Shown: positions 35,237-45,628 of the stretch, one piece after another
Layout of the letters: each line of letters begins with the position of its first letter
Position numbering within the stretch: position 1 is the stretch's first letter
Assembly (NCBI RefSeq): GCF_019091455.1
Contig: NZ_JAGXJN010000043.1
Span: forward strand, 1 to 64,000
DNA from: Chitinophaga sp. GbtcB8
GTDB lineage: Bacteria > Bacteroidota > Bacteroidia > Chitinophagales > Chitinophagaceae
Length of the DNA: 64,000 bases
Reading direction: 5' to 3'
The notes under the pieces: generated by a model
Database searches by the model: none
What the model was told of the DNA's origin: nothing
Seen by the model: only the letters and a program-made list of their open reading frames with translations
Made by a program: the position numbers and the translations under genes

Positions 35237-35275
35237 GATTTTAATCGCGTCGCCTCGCGGCTCCCCGCAATGACG
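35237..35275 (-). repeat. REP-like element of the GTCATTGCG type
   Basis: The minus strand reads CGTCATTGCGGGGAGC followed by CGCGAGGCGACGCGATT and AAAATCG, with CGTC...GACG pairing. It resembles the widespread GTCATTGCGAGG...GACG...AATC intergenic repeats known from many bacterial genomes. It fills the gap between the phosphodiesterase gene and susC and abuts the stop codon of the former. Confidence 0.55.
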
Positions 35276-36205
35276 TTACTTCGGTAACCTGTTGGGATAG
35301 TCGGTGATGATGCCGTCAGCACCAAGTGCTTGCAGGTGTTTCATCTCATCGGTTGTTTCTACTGTCCAGGGGACAATCTTAATCCGTTTGGCATGACATT
35401 TATCCACCAGCTCTTTGCTAACCATATGGTATTCCGGGTTATAAAAGAACGGTGTGAATCCTAACTGTTGCAGGTGCTGTTCAAAAGTGTGCTGTTTATC
35501 GGAAGTAAGAAAACCCAGTTTTATTTGCGGGTGTGTGCGGTGCAAGATCTGCAAGGGCCGCATGTCAAAAGACTGTATGAACAAACGTTTGCCTAGCGGC
35601 GCCAGCTGTTTTACCGCCATTAGCTTTTGCAGGTATTCTGCCGGTGCAGGTTGTTCCTTACCATCTGTTTTTTCAGAAGATTTAATTTCCAGCAGGTAAT
35701 ATACCGGTGGCAGCTTATGCGCGGTGGTATAGGCTTCCACGGAATCTATCATATCAGACAGCAGAGGGGCGTAGCTGCGCATACGCTGCTGCTCCGGGAA
35801 GGCCGGATAAGGTTTTTCGCCGATAATAAAGGGCTTGATATCCGCATAGTTCATGTTATAAAAAATGTACTGGCTGCGTTCTGCGGATGTTATATCACTG
35901 CCATCCGGTTTAGTGGTGTAGGAGGGCGTAAAGGAGGCATCGTGGTATACCACTACCTGCCCGTCTTTAGTAATGTGCACATCAAACTCAATGGTGTTGG
36001 CGCCGGTTTCAATGCCGGTGATCATGGCAGGAATAGTATTTTCCGGCATGAGCCCGCGGGTGCCGCGGTGGCCTACTTTATAATACCCGGGTAAATCGCT
36101 GCCGGCAGCGGTGGTGGCGTGTTGCGTTGTTTTACAGGCCGTAAGGTAATAGCCGCTCAGGGCCAGTGCACAGCCCATAACGGCCATGCTGGTACGCTTT
36201 TTCAT
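35276..36205 (-). CDS. glpQ: Glycerophosphodiester phosphodiesterase (lipoprotein)
   Basis: Hydrolyses glycerophosphodiesters to sn-glycerol 3-phosphate and an alcohol. Of 309 residues, the first 24 are a lipoprotein signal with lipobox LTAC (Cys24), so the enzyme is exposed in the periplasm or on the surface. The GDPD fold shows 'VGHRGTRGLMPENTIPA' (catalytic His46, Arg47, Glu55), 'EFDVHITKDGQVVVYHD', 'YLLEIKSS' and 'WTVETTDEMKHLQALGADGI'. It lies between glpF and susC on one strand. Its product would be dephosphorylated by the PafA-type enzyme of the same locus. Confidence 0.92.
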   Translation of the reverse strand: MKKRTSMAVMGCALALSGYYLTACKTTQHATTAAGSDLPGYYKVGHRGTRGLMPENTIPAMITGIETGANTIEFDVHITKDGQVVVYHDASFTPSYTTKPDGSDITSAERSQYIFYNMNYADIKPFIIGEKPYPAFPEQQRMRSYAPLLSDMIDSVEAYTTAHKLPPVYYLLEIKSSEKTDGKEQPAPAEYLQKLMAVKQLAPLGKRLFIQSFDMRPLQILHRTHPQIKLGFLTSDKQHTFEQHLQQLGFTPFFYNPEYHMVSKELVDKCHAKRIKIVPWTVETTDEMKHLQALGADGIITDYPNRLPK

Positions 36206-36300
36206 CTGCTTTATGTTTTAATAAATGGGTTGAATGCTATGTACCTGGTTTGGAATAGTTCTATGCTATTGTCTGGCTGATATTCACATGTACAGTGCAT

Positions 36301-36312
36301 GCGTTTAAACGC
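36301..36312. other. Perfect 12-bp palindrome GCGTTTAAACGC
   Basis: Palindrome in the leader between glpF and the phosphodiesterase gene. It could be an operator, but there is no second copy in the window. The rest of 36206-36386 shows no gene. Confidence 0.25.
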
Positions 36313-36386
36313 TATGCGTTGATCCGTTTCCGTTAATTATAGTCCCCCCAAAGTACTGCTCGTATATTCGTATATGTTTGACGTGT

Positions 36387-37115
36387 TTATTTTATGAACA
36401 GGTATAAAATGGCTGCCAGTACAGCGCCAATAACAGGCCCTGCAATGGGCACCCAGGCATAAGCCCAGTCGCTGCCCTGTTTCCCTTTTATGGGTAACAG
36501 CATGTGCATAATGCGGGGGCCCAGGTCCCTGGCCGGGTTAATGGCATAACCGGTAGTGCCGCCTAACGACAAACCAATAGACCATACCAGCAAAGCCACA
36601 GGCAGCGCACCCAGGGAGCCCAGCCCTACAGGCGTTTTATCGGGTCCCAGCTCTGCGTTTGTGAAATAGAAAATGGTAAACAGCAGTACAAATGTGCCGG
36701 TGATCTCACAGATCAGGTTACGGCCAATTTTACGTATAGCCGGCTCTGTGCAGAACACGGCGCGCTGTAAACCTGCGTCGGGCGTTTCATCCAGGTGGTC
36801 TTTATAGTTAAGCCATACCAGGAAAGAGCCTGTCATAGCGCCCAGCATTTGCGCGGCAATAAAGGAGGGTACGCGGGCCCACTCAAATTTACCGGCTACT
36901 GCCAGTGAAATGGTTACAGCTGAGTTTAAATGTGCGCCGCTGTAAGGTGATGCCAGCACTACGCCTACAAACACGGCGAGCGCCCAGCCGGTGGTGATCA
37001 CGATCCACCCACTGCTGTTGCCTTTTGTTTTATTAAGCACTACGTTCGCTACTACGCCGTTACCCAGCAGTATCATTAATGCAGTACCAAGGAATTCCGC
37101 TAATAAGGGATGCAT
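36387..37115 (-). CDS. glpF: Glycerol uptake facilitator (aquaglyceroporin) with NSA first box
   Basis: Inner-membrane channel of 242 residues with six helices, letting glycerol diffuse into the cell. The second pore motif is canonical (INPARDLGPR). The first reads HLNSAVTI with Ser65 where nearly all family members have Pro in NPA; the DNA confirms the serine codon. 'GATGYAINPARD' style glycine spacing is otherwise normal. It sits 32 nt after glpK in the glp cluster, which supports a glycerol channel over a water channel. Confidence 0.9.
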   Translation of the reverse strand: MHPLLAEFLGTALMILLGNGVVANVVLNKTKGNSSGWIVITTGWALAVFVGVVLASPYSGAHLNSAVTISLAVAGKFEWARVPSFIAAQMLGAMTGSFLVWLNYKDHLDETPDAGLQRAVFCTEPAIRKIGRNLICEITGTFVLLFTIFYFTNAELGPDKTPVGLGSLGALPVALLVWSIGLSLGGTTGYAINPARDLGPRIMHMLLPIKGKQGSDWAYAWVPIAGPVIGAVLAAILYLFIK

Positions 37116-37147
37116 GTTATTGGTTGAATTTAGTTTTTACATAACGT

Positions 37148-38662
<1,515 letters not shown>

Positions 38663-38701
38663 CTACGTGGCTATTTCAGTTTATAATGGAATACGTGTAT
38701 G

Positions 38702-40300
38702 CTATGCTGTTATTTTATGTGTTGTGTTGCTGCGCTGCAGCAGGTAATGCTGTGCCATGTTTTTAAAGGCCTGTACCTGCGCCTGCTGCCAGCTGCTGTC
38801 TCTCCCAAGCTCTGTGGCCATAAGGGCGGCTACCTGCGGGGCCATATCAATGGCTGCCTGCGCATCCAGGAACAGCGCCCGTAAGCGGCGTGCCAGCACA
38901 TCTTCCACAGTGCGGGCCATTTCATTGCGTACGGCCCAGATCACCTGCGCTTTAATGTAGGGCAGGCGGGCATCCAGGGGCTGGCCAAGCTCCGCTTGCT
39001 GTGCTATCAAGGTTTGCAGCAAAGGTGCATCACTACCATATACGTTTAATGGTTCCGTGTTGGATGGATGTTCCGTATAACCGTGAATGTGCAGGTCTTT
39101 GGTTTTGCATTCCGCAGCCGGCAAACCGCCGGTGGTAATGGCCTGGTTCACGGTATCCTGCGCCATACGGCGGAAGGTGGTCCACTTACCGCCGGTAATG
39201 GTAATAAGGCGGGAGGGAGCTACCAGTATTTTATGGCTGCGGGAAATTTCCTTGGTGCTGCTGGTGTTCTTTTGCGGCGCGGCTAATGGGCGCAGGCCGG
39301 CAAACACGCTGAGCACATCGCTCCTGGCTGGCGGACGGGAGAGGTATTTAGCTGCTGTTCTTAAAATAAATTCTATTTCCTGTTCCAGGGCAATGGGTTC
39401 CATGCTGTGTTCATCCAGTGGTGTATCCGTTGTTCCTAATAATACTTTATTATGCCAGGGCACGGCAAAAAGTACGCGCCCGTCATCTGTTTTAGGGATC
39501 ATAATGGCGCTGCTGCTTTGCAGGAAAGATGCATCCAGCACTACATGCACGCCCTGGCTGGGCCTTACCATGGGGCGGGCCCCCGGGTTATCCAGCTGCA
39601 GGATCTCATCTACAAACACGCCGGTAGCATTGATCACTATTTTGGCAGGAAAGTTATATACGTCGCCGGTTTCCAGGTCTTTGGCCTGCACGCCGTTAAT
39701 GCGGCTGCTGCCATCTTTATGCAGGCCGGTTACTTTAAAATAGTTCAGGAGCACCGCGCCATTCTCTGCTGCGGTTTGGGCTATGTTCACGGCCAGGCGC
39801 GCATCGTCAAACTGCCCGTCGTGGTATACAATGCCGCCTTTTAATCCACGCTGCTGAATGTTGGGCAGCTTGCGCAGCGTTTCACTTTTACCAATGTGGC
39901 GGGAGCGGCCCAGGCTCAGGCGGCCGGAGAGCAGATCGTATACTTTTAAACCAATGGTATAAAAAGGACCCTGCCACCAGGTATATTGTGGAATAATAAA
40001 GTCCTGGTTATGGGCCAGGTGCGGGGCGTTGGCCAGCAGCAGGCCTCTTTCATAGAGGGCTTCCCGCACCAGGGCCACATCGCCCTGGGCTAAGTAACGT
40101 ACGCCGCCGTGTACCAGCTTGGTGCTGCGGCTGGAGGTGCCTTTGGCAAAATCAGCCTGCTCCAGCAATAAGGTTTTATAGCCGCGGGTAGCTGCATCCA
40201 TGGCAGTACCCAAACCGGTAGCGCCGCCACCAATGATCACCAGGTCCCACTGTTGTGCCGGCGTTTTTTTGATCTCTGCTATAGCGTCTGTTCTATTCAT
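38702..40300 (-). CDS. glpD: Aerobic glycerol-3-phosphate dehydrogenase
   Basis: FAD enzyme of 532 residues that oxidises glycerol 3-phosphate to dihydroxyacetone phosphate and passes electrons to quinone. It shows the dinucleotide motif 'DLVIIGGGATGLGTAMDAA', 'GTSSRSTKLVHGGVRYL', 'GQFDDARLAVNIAQTA', 'VINATGVFVDEI', 'RPSQGVHVVLD' and 'TITGGKWTTFRRMA', with a C-terminal helical cap 'IWAVRNEMARTVEDVLARR'. In-frame sequence extends 57 codons upstream, but MNRTDAIAEIKKT at ATG 40300 is the natural start. It is the first gene of the glp locus and divergent from the DeoR-type regulator. Confidence 0.93.
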   Translation of the reverse strand: MNRTDAIAEIKKTPAQQWDLVIIGGGATGLGTAMDAATRGYKTLLLEQADFAKGTSSRSTKLVHGGVRYLAQGDVALVREALYERGLLLANAPHLAHNQDFIIPQYTWWQGPFYTIGLKVYDLLSGRLSLGRSRHIGKSETLRKLPNIQQRGLKGGIVYHDGQFDDARLAVNIAQTAAENGAVLLNYFKVTGLHKDGSSRINGVQAKDLETGDVYNFPAKIVINATGVFVDEILQLDNPGARPMVRPSQGVHVVLDASFLQSSSAIMIPKTDDGRVLFAVPWHNKVLLGTTDTPLDEHSMEPIALEQEIEFILRTAAKYLSRPPARSDVLSVFAGLRPLAAPQKNTSSTKEISRSHKILVAPSRLITITGGKWTTFRRMAQDTVNQAITTGGLPAAECKTKDLHIHGYTEHPSNTEPLNVYGSDAPLLQTLIAQQAELGQPLDARLPYIKAQVIWAVRNEMARTVEDVLARRLRALFLDAQAAIDMAPQVAALMATELGRDSSWQQAQVQAFKNMAQHYLLQRSNTTHKITA

Positions 40301-40339
40301 TTTATAATGGACTTGCTTTTGTATGCTTTCAGTTCGTAT

Positions 40340-40558
40340 CAAATTGAATGCAAAATAAAACAAATCGAAACCAAAATATAAAATAATATGAAAAAGCAAA
40401 AATATTTTGTTTGAGCGGAAATTATGGCGGTTCTGCCAGGTAATTTTGTTGATAATGAACGATTTAATCAAAAAGGTTATTTGGATGAACGTTTCTTATT
40501 GTTTTTATTTGTGTTTCATTTGACCATATTAAATAATTATTACGAAATAAATTGAAAC
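40340..40558. promoter_or_regulatory. Candidate GlpR operator sites between glpD and the regulator
   Basis: In the 350-nt AT-rich gap 40301-40650 one short word recurs: CAAATTGAA (40340-40348), CAAATCGAA (40361-40369), TTTCATTTG (40514-40522) and AAATTGAAAC (40549-40558). TTTC-x-TTTG-like direct and inverted words are common as DeoR-family operators. Two copies lie close to each start. No gene is seen in the gap. Confidence 0.35.
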
Positions 40559-40650
40559 ATAAAAAGCCGCATATTTGTGGGGTGAAGGGTATAGCGGGGT
40601 CTGCAAAAAATACGTGACAACAGAGCTGAAATGCTTTAATTTTAGGGGGT

Positions 40651-41421
40651 ATGTCTATGATCAATATTGCTGAACGTCATAAGTTTATACTGGATAAGCT
40701 GTACGAAAAAGGTTATATCAGCGTGGTAGACCTGTGCAAAGAGCTGGATGTATCCGGCGTAACCATCCGTAAGGACCTGAAACTGCTGGAAGACAGGGCC
40801 CTGTTATTCCGCTCCCATGGCGGGGCTATGGTGAACAATCCTTATACCAACGATAAGCCGGTAAATGAAAAGGAAAAGATCCGCCGCGACGAAAAGCAAT
40901 ATATAGGCCAGGCTGCTGCTGCATTAATAGATCCTAATGATGCGGTGATCATTGCTTCCGGCACCACGGTGCAGGCCCTGGCCCGTAACATTCACGTAAA
41001 AGGCCACCTTACGGTAATTACTGCTGCACTGAACGTGGCGCTGGAACTGCTCCGCTTCCCGGAAATAGAAGTGATACAGCTGGGCGGCCTGCTGCGCAAC
41101 AGCTCATCTTCCGTTACCGGCCCTTATGCAGAAAAGATCCTGGAAGATTTTTCCTGCAGTAAATTATTCCTGGGGGTAGATGGGATTGATACGGAATTTG
41201 GCCTTACCACTACCAACATCATGGAAGCGCACCTGAACCAGAAAATGATAGCCACTGCCCAGAAAACCATTGTGCTGGCAGATTCCAGCAAATTCGGGAA
41301 AAGGGGTTTTGGCCGCATTTGCGGGCTGGAAGAGGTGGATGAGATCATTACAGATAAAGGCGTATCCTCACACATATTAAAAACCATGGAAGATATGGGC
41401 ATTAAAGTAACCCTTGTTTGA
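40651..41421 (+). CDS. glpR: DeoR family transcriptional regulator (GlpR-type)
   Basis: A 256-residue regulator. The N-terminal DeoR winged helix covers about 5-60 ('ERHKFILDKLYEKGYISVV', 'VSGVTIRKDLKLLEDRALLF', 'SHGGAMV'). The C-terminal DeoRC sugar-phosphate sensor has 'VIIASGTTVQALARNI', 'VIQLGGLLRNSSSSVTGPYA', 'LFLGVDGIDTEFGLTT' and 'VLADSSKFGKRGFGRI'. Its position opposite glpD and the glycerol genes suggests it represses them and responds to glycerol 3-phosphate, as GlpR does in other bacteria. The effector is inferred. Confidence 0.85.
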   Translation: MSMINIAERHKFILDKLYEKGYISVVDLCKELDVSGVTIRKDLKLLEDRALLFRSHGGAMVNNPYTNDKPVNEKEKIRRDEKQYIGQAAAALIDPNDAVIIASGTTVQALARNIHVKGHLTVITAALNVALELLRFPEIEVIQLGGLLRNSSSSVTGPYAEKILEDFSCSKLFLGVDGIDTEFGLTTTNIMEAHLNQKMIATAQKTIVLADSSKFGKRGFGRICGLEEVDEIITDKGVSSHILKTMEDMGIKVTLV

Positions 41422-41516
41422 TGTCGCAAAGCACCTCTATAATGTCGCGTTAACAGCCCATATAATTAACTGCATAGGCCTAGCTTTACACCATTACTAA
41501 CTAATAACCATTTATA

Positions 41517-41939
41517 ATGGCAGCAGTGAGCCCTTACCTGACCTTTGACGGTAATTGCGAGGAGGCGTTTAACTTTTACCGGTCTGTGTTTGGCGGCCAG
41601 TTCTATCAGAAAACCCGCTTAAATGAAGTTGAAGATGAAACCTATTTGCCGGAGCATGAGGGGCAGAAGATCATTTACATTTCCTTACCTATTGGCGCCC
41701 GCACCGTGCTAATGGGCAGCGACCGGCCCGCGGACTTTGGCGACGGCATTACCGGTGAAAAATTTTCCATTGCCATCAGCGTTAACAGCCGGCCGGAGGC
41801 CTTTCGCCTGTTTTACCGGCTTTCTGCCGGAGGCCATGTTATATGCTCCCTGAAAGAAGTGGTTGACGGCAGCTGGTTTGGCATGCTGGCAGACCAGTTC
41901 GGGGTGCAGTGGCTGATCAAGTATGAGGCTAACGGTTAA
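41517..41939 (+). CDS. VOC family protein (PhnB-like), paralogue
   Basis: A 140-residue protein of the same branch as the VOC gene near 28.3 kb. Shared stretches are 'PYLTFDGNCEEAFNFYRSVF', 'ISLPIGARTVLMGSD', 'FSIAISVNSRPEAFRLFYRL', 'SAGGHV' and 'FGMLADQFGVQWLIKYE'. The catalytic role is unknown. It stands alone between glpR and the metallohydrolase. TAGCTTTA (41481-41488), one base off the -7 consensus, lies upstream. Confidence 0.87.
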   Translation: MAAVSPYLTFDGNCEEAFNFYRSVFGGQFYQKTRLNEVEDETYLPEHEGQKIIYISLPIGARTVLMGSDRPADFGDGITGEKFSIAISVNSRPEAFRLFYRLSAGGHVICSLKEVVDGSWFGMLADQFGVQWLIKYEANG

Positions 41940-42026
41940 GCAGAAAGCATAAAGCATAAAGCGTGCTTAGGTACTCCTTTGTTCCATCATGCAGCTACAT
42001 CCTGATCATACATCGTACTTCCTGCT

Positions 42027-44393
42027 TCATCTCATCATTTTATCATATAAAACGCGCGCCTGCTCATACGCCGCTGCAGCGGCAGGCCGCTCGCTTGCGC
42101 GGATATTATTCTGCTTCATTTTCCAGCATTGATCTACTGCTTTTCTGCACCAGGCAGCGCTTTGCGGCACACATACAGGTTTGCCGCCGATGGTTACAAA
42201 CACAGGATTGGTATGCGAGGTATACAGGATGCGTAAAGCTATCCAGGCTGATTGCTGCGGGGTATAATCAAACTGTATGTTTTTCCATTCCCCGTTTGCC
42301 GTGATCTGTGCGGTATCTACTGCTACTCCGTTCACCACCAGCTCCACACCCACCTGCCGGCTGCTGCCAATGCGCGCATGCTCAATATGCCAGTAGGGTG
42401 ATTGCAAAGGACGATCTGCAATGTGTTTGCCGGCAACATCCTGCTGTGCGGGTAACAGTGCGGCTACCTTAGCGCTGATATGTAAAGCCTGCGGGGCTTG
42501 CAGGTTTAGCACGCTGCTATCTGTACCTGCTTCCAGGCCATTTACCTTAAAGTCAATAATGTGCGAGCGCCCGTCAGATACATAGCTGCGGCCCTGTTTA
42601 AGCGCCTGCACATAACCATCATAGCTTAAAGGGCCATTGGGTTTGAAATAGCTGCGGGCAATGCCTACCCGCTCATCAAAAATGCAGGGAAAATCCGTTT
42701 CGCCGCTCAATCTAGTACGGAAACCGCAGTTCAGGGCATGGTACCACATGTTCAGCTCCCAGGGAACCGGTGTATCTCCTGCGCTGTAAAGGTCCACCAG
42801 GCCCTGTGTTACAGTTACCACATATTCATTGGCCCCAATGCCATCCATTTTAGGTAATACATAATTAGGCAGCTCCTGTGTAGGCTGTGTGGGTTCCAGC
42901 CCCCAGCCGGAATGTGCATAACCGGTAGCGGCGCCTTGCTTATGCGCCCATTGCAATACAGGGGCGGTCCAGCTGGGCCAGTCTTCAATAATATGGGTGC
43001 CGGGATAATCATCTTCCTTTAACCGTAACAGTACCAGGTGGCCGCAGTGGGAGGAGGGGAAGCCGGATACCTCTACATCATACCGCATAATATTGGCGTT
43101 AGTGGAAAGCGTATCTGCCTGGCCGGTAAAATATTGTTTCTGGTGATACCAGCCCGGGCCCCAGGCCAATACAGCTGCTACATTCAGATCTTCGCCCACT
43201 ACCTGCCGCCACATATCAATGGGCGCCACTCCTTCTGCCGGGCTTTCATAATGGCTGCAGCCGGCTGCATGCACATGATGATCGGCGCTGTACCATCCCA
43301 GCTTGGCCATATCGATCCAGCGCTGCAGCTGAAAGGATGCGGTAATGGAATCTTTACCGGATGGTATAATTAATTCTCTGGTCTGGCTTTTATATTCCGG
43401 CCCGCGGGTAAAGGTTACGTGGTAGCGGCCGGGCGCCAGCATAATATGCTCCCCGCTGCTGCGGTACACCTGTGGCTGGAAAAAGAAATCCGGATACTCA
43501 TCATAGGCGGCTACCCGCCGGGAGGGCAGGGGGTAGAGGCCAATGAGCGCTTGGGAAGGTTCCTGGTATTCATCCTGCGCCAGGCTTAAACGGTAGTTCC
43601 CGTCCATATCATAGGGCACGCGGTTAATACCATCTGTAATGGTAAAGGATGCCATGGCCGGGCTGCCATCATCATCCTGCACCTGCAGCACCACTTTTAC
43701 GGCCGGGCGTATGTTAAACAGCACGGGTATGCTGTTACGGAAACCAATATCCTGTGTGCCCTGTCCAATGTGAAAGCCCAGGTCGGCCTCCTTAGGACCA
43801 GCCTCTTTGCTGTACACCTGCACTACGGCGTATTCCAGCGGAAAGCCGGACAGGTTGGGCAGCAGGGGCGGGTTGCGGTACAGCTGTATTTCCAAAAAAC
43901 GGTTCTGCACCTGGCCGGCGCTTAGCTTGTGGGCCTCCGGTACCGGGCGGTCTGTGAACGTGGCCATGTGTAAGGCCGGCAAAGCATTGGCGCTGGCGGG
44001 TTCCAGCCGGGCAGTAACGCCGGCCTGGTTAAACACTTTTACCAGGAAGCTGGTCCACCCGCTTTGTGTAAGCACTGCTTTGGCCTGGCCCCGGCGCACT
44101 TTTACCCGCGCTTCCGGGTTAATATCCACCATGGCCAGGCAATAGGGGTCTAATATTTTTTGTATCTGTATGGCAGTAGCCGGTGTAAGCGCTTTTTGCT
44201 GTAAGGCATGCAGCTGTTGTACTGCTGCCGGCGGCAGGGCGCTGCCCAGGAAAGCCAGGGCCTCCTGCAGGCGCAAAGCCTGCGCCAGTAAGGGCTGCGG
44301 TGCAACATCTTCAATAATATCTGCTGGTGGTGCTGCATGTTGGGCAAATAAGCAAAGGGGCAGGCAGCTGGCTATGAGGAGGAGAACTTTCAT
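42027..44393 (-). CDS. Exported CehA/McbA-type PHP-domain metallohydrolase
   Basis: A 788-residue exported protein. The signal peptide is MKVLLLIASCLPLCLFA, and a start eight codons upstream would only add residues before it. The N-terminal half has Ig-like beta regions. The PHP metal site begins 'GWYSADHHVHAAGCSHYE' with Asp371, His372, His373 and His375. Further ligands are likely in 'GYAHSGWG', 'DGIGANEYVV' and 'SGETDFPCIFDER', which fit the CehA/McbA family of PHP hydrolases. The substrate is unknown. A C-terminal region ends in 'AAAAAYEQARVLYDKMMR', an alpha-helical tail. It is divergent from the PfkB kinase. Confidence 0.75.
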   Translation of the reverse strand: MKVLLLIASCLPLCLFAQHAAPPADIIEDVAPQPLLAQALRLQEALAFLGSALPPAAVQQLHALQQKALTPATAIQIQKILDPYCLAMVDINPEARVKVRRGQAKAVLTQSGWTSFLVKVFNQAGVTARLEPASANALPALHMATFTDRPVPEAHKLSAGQVQNRFLEIQLYRNPPLLPNLSGFPLEYAVVQVYSKEAGPKEADLGFHIGQGTQDIGFRNSIPVLFNIRPAVKVVLQVQDDDGSPAMASFTITDGINRVPYDMDGNYRLSLAQDEYQEPSQALIGLYPLPSRRVAAYDEYPDFFFQPQVYRSSGEHIMLAPGRYHVTFTRGPEYKSQTRELIIPSGKDSITASFQLQRWIDMAKLGWYSADHHVHAAGCSHYESPAEGVAPIDMWRQVVGEDLNVAAVLAWGPGWYHQKQYFTGQADTLSTNANIMRYDVEVSGFPSSHCGHLVLLRLKEDDYPGTHIIEDWPSWTAPVLQWAHKQGAATGYAHSGWGLEPTQPTQELPNYVLPKMDGIGANEYVVTVTQGLVDLYSAGDTPVPWELNMWYHALNCGFRTRLSGETDFPCIFDERVGIARSYFKPNGPLSYDGYVQALKQGRSYVSDGRSHIIDFKVNGLEAGTDSSVLNLQAPQALHISAKVAALLPAQQDVAGKHIADRPLQSPYWHIEHARIGSSRQVGVELVVNGVAVDTAQITANGEWKNIQFDYTPQQSAWIALRILYTSHTNPVFVTIGGKPVCVPQSAAWCRKAVDQCWKMKQNNIRASERPAAAAAYEQARVLYDKMMR

Positions 44394-44530
44394 AATGGAA
44401 GTGGTTACGCTTACCAAAAATGGTGAAAAAAGGCCGTAAAGTCAAGATGGGGCGGACGGCTAAATAATTGGTTACGTTATAATTATATTTCTTTCATCAT
44501 ATTAATATTGGCAATCAAGCTGTCTTTAGC

Positions 44531-44538
44531 TACTTTTG
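44531..44538 (+). promoter_or_regulatory. Promoter: TACTTTTG -7 element, ATTG at -33
   Basis: TACTTTTG matches TAnnTTTG exactly. ATTG (44507-44510), a one-base variant of the TTTG -33 box, lies 20 nt upstream. It would drive the PfkB kinase, whose start is 45 nt further on. Confidence 0.5.
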
Positions 44539-44583
44539 TGCATTGCAAAAAACAAACTGTCAAATCTTCTCATACCGTCACAC

Positions 44584-45477
44584 ATGTACGATATCTGTTG
44601 CGTAGGGCATATCACCTTAGATAAAGTAGTTACCACCAAGTCCGTAGTGCATATGTCCGGTGGCACTTCCTTTTACTTTTCCAATGCCATCCGGAATATG
44701 GATGTTAAATACACCCTGGTTACCGGGCTGGCGGAAAGTGAAATGCATGTGGTAGAGGAGCTGCGGGCTAAAGGCATCGAGGTATTTGTAACGCCCAGCG
44801 CACATACGGTATACTTTGAGAATATTTATCCTGAGAACCAGGATCACCGCACCCAGCGCGTGTTACAGAAAGCAGATCCGTTTACGGTAGAACAGCTTTC
44901 TGCCGTGCAGGCCAGGTATTACCACCTGGGGCCTTTACTGGCTGATGATATGCCGGTAGCGCTGATAAAAGCCCTTTCTGAAAGAGGTAAAATATCCCTG
45001 GATGCGCAGGGTTACCTGCGTAAGGTGGAGAACAGGAATGTAATCCCAATTGACTGGCCGGCAAAAAAAGAAGCTTTACAGTACATAGATATTTTAAAGG
45101 CCAATGAGCATGAAATGGAAGTGCTTACCGGTCATAAAACCGTGCCTGAAGCGGCCCGGGTACTGGCTGGCTGGGGTGTAAAGGAAGTAGTGATAACCCT
45201 GGGCAGCATGGGTTCGGTGATATACCATAACAATACATTTTACCATATTCCCGCATACAGTCCTACCACGGTAATAGATGCTACCGGTTGCGGGGATACC
45301 TACATGGCGGGTTATTTATACCAGCGCAGCAAAGGCGCCGGTTTTAAGGAAGCAGGCGAGTTTGCCGCTGCCATGGCCACTTTAAAAATTGAATCCTCCG
45401 GCCCCTTTACCGGTACCCCGGAAGATGTGGAAGCCCTGCTGGCCAACAGCCAGGAGCGCGTAATTGCCACCCGCTAA
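44584..45477 (+). CDS. PfkB-family carbohydrate/nucleoside kinase
   Basis: A ribokinase-like sugar or nucleoside kinase of 297 residues. 'MYDICCVGHITLDKVV' forms the N-terminal strand, 'HMSGGTSFYFSNAI' is the substrate loop, 'LKANEHEMEVLTG' and 'VVITLGSMGSVIY' line the ATP site, and 'DATGCGDTYMAGYL' is the catalytic PfkB signature. The substrate cannot be told from sequence. Start codon ATG 44584 gives the family N-terminus, while an in-frame ATG 16 codons upstream overlaps the promoter. It is a single gene, divergent from the metallohydrolase. Confidence 0.87.
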   Translation: MYDICCVGHITLDKVVTTKSVVHMSGGTSFYFSNAIRNMDVKYTLVTGLAESEMHVVEELRAKGIEVFVTPSAHTVYFENIYPENQDHRTQRVLQKADPFTVEQLSAVQARYYHLGPLLADDMPVALIKALSERGKISLDAQGYLRKVENRNVIPIDWPAKKEALQYIDILKANEHEMEVLTGHKTVPEAARVLAGWGVKEVVITLGSMGSVIYHNNTFYHIPAYSPTTVIDATGCGDTYMAGYLYQRSKGAGFKEAGEFAAAMATLKIESSGPFTGTPEDVEALLANSQERVIATR

Positions 45478-45597
45478 CATTCTCCTTTTACAGCAGTTTT
45501 GCCATGCAACTTTTTGGGCGGGGGAAGTGGCTAAATAAGCCGGGATCTCCCCCTTTATAAGTCGTAGTTACACCCTGCCGGTTCTACAGGCATTACG

Positions 45598-45605
45598 TAC
45601 TTTTG
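45598..45605 (+). promoter_or_regulatory. -7 promoter element TACTTTTG
   Basis: Exact TAnnTTTG match 23 nt before ATG 45629 of the pentapeptide-repeat gene. No matching -33 box is visible. Its position favours ATG 45629 over the in-frame ATG 45608, which would lie at or before the transcript start. Confidence 0.4.
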
Positions 45606-45628
45606 GAATGCACCCAAAACGAACATCC

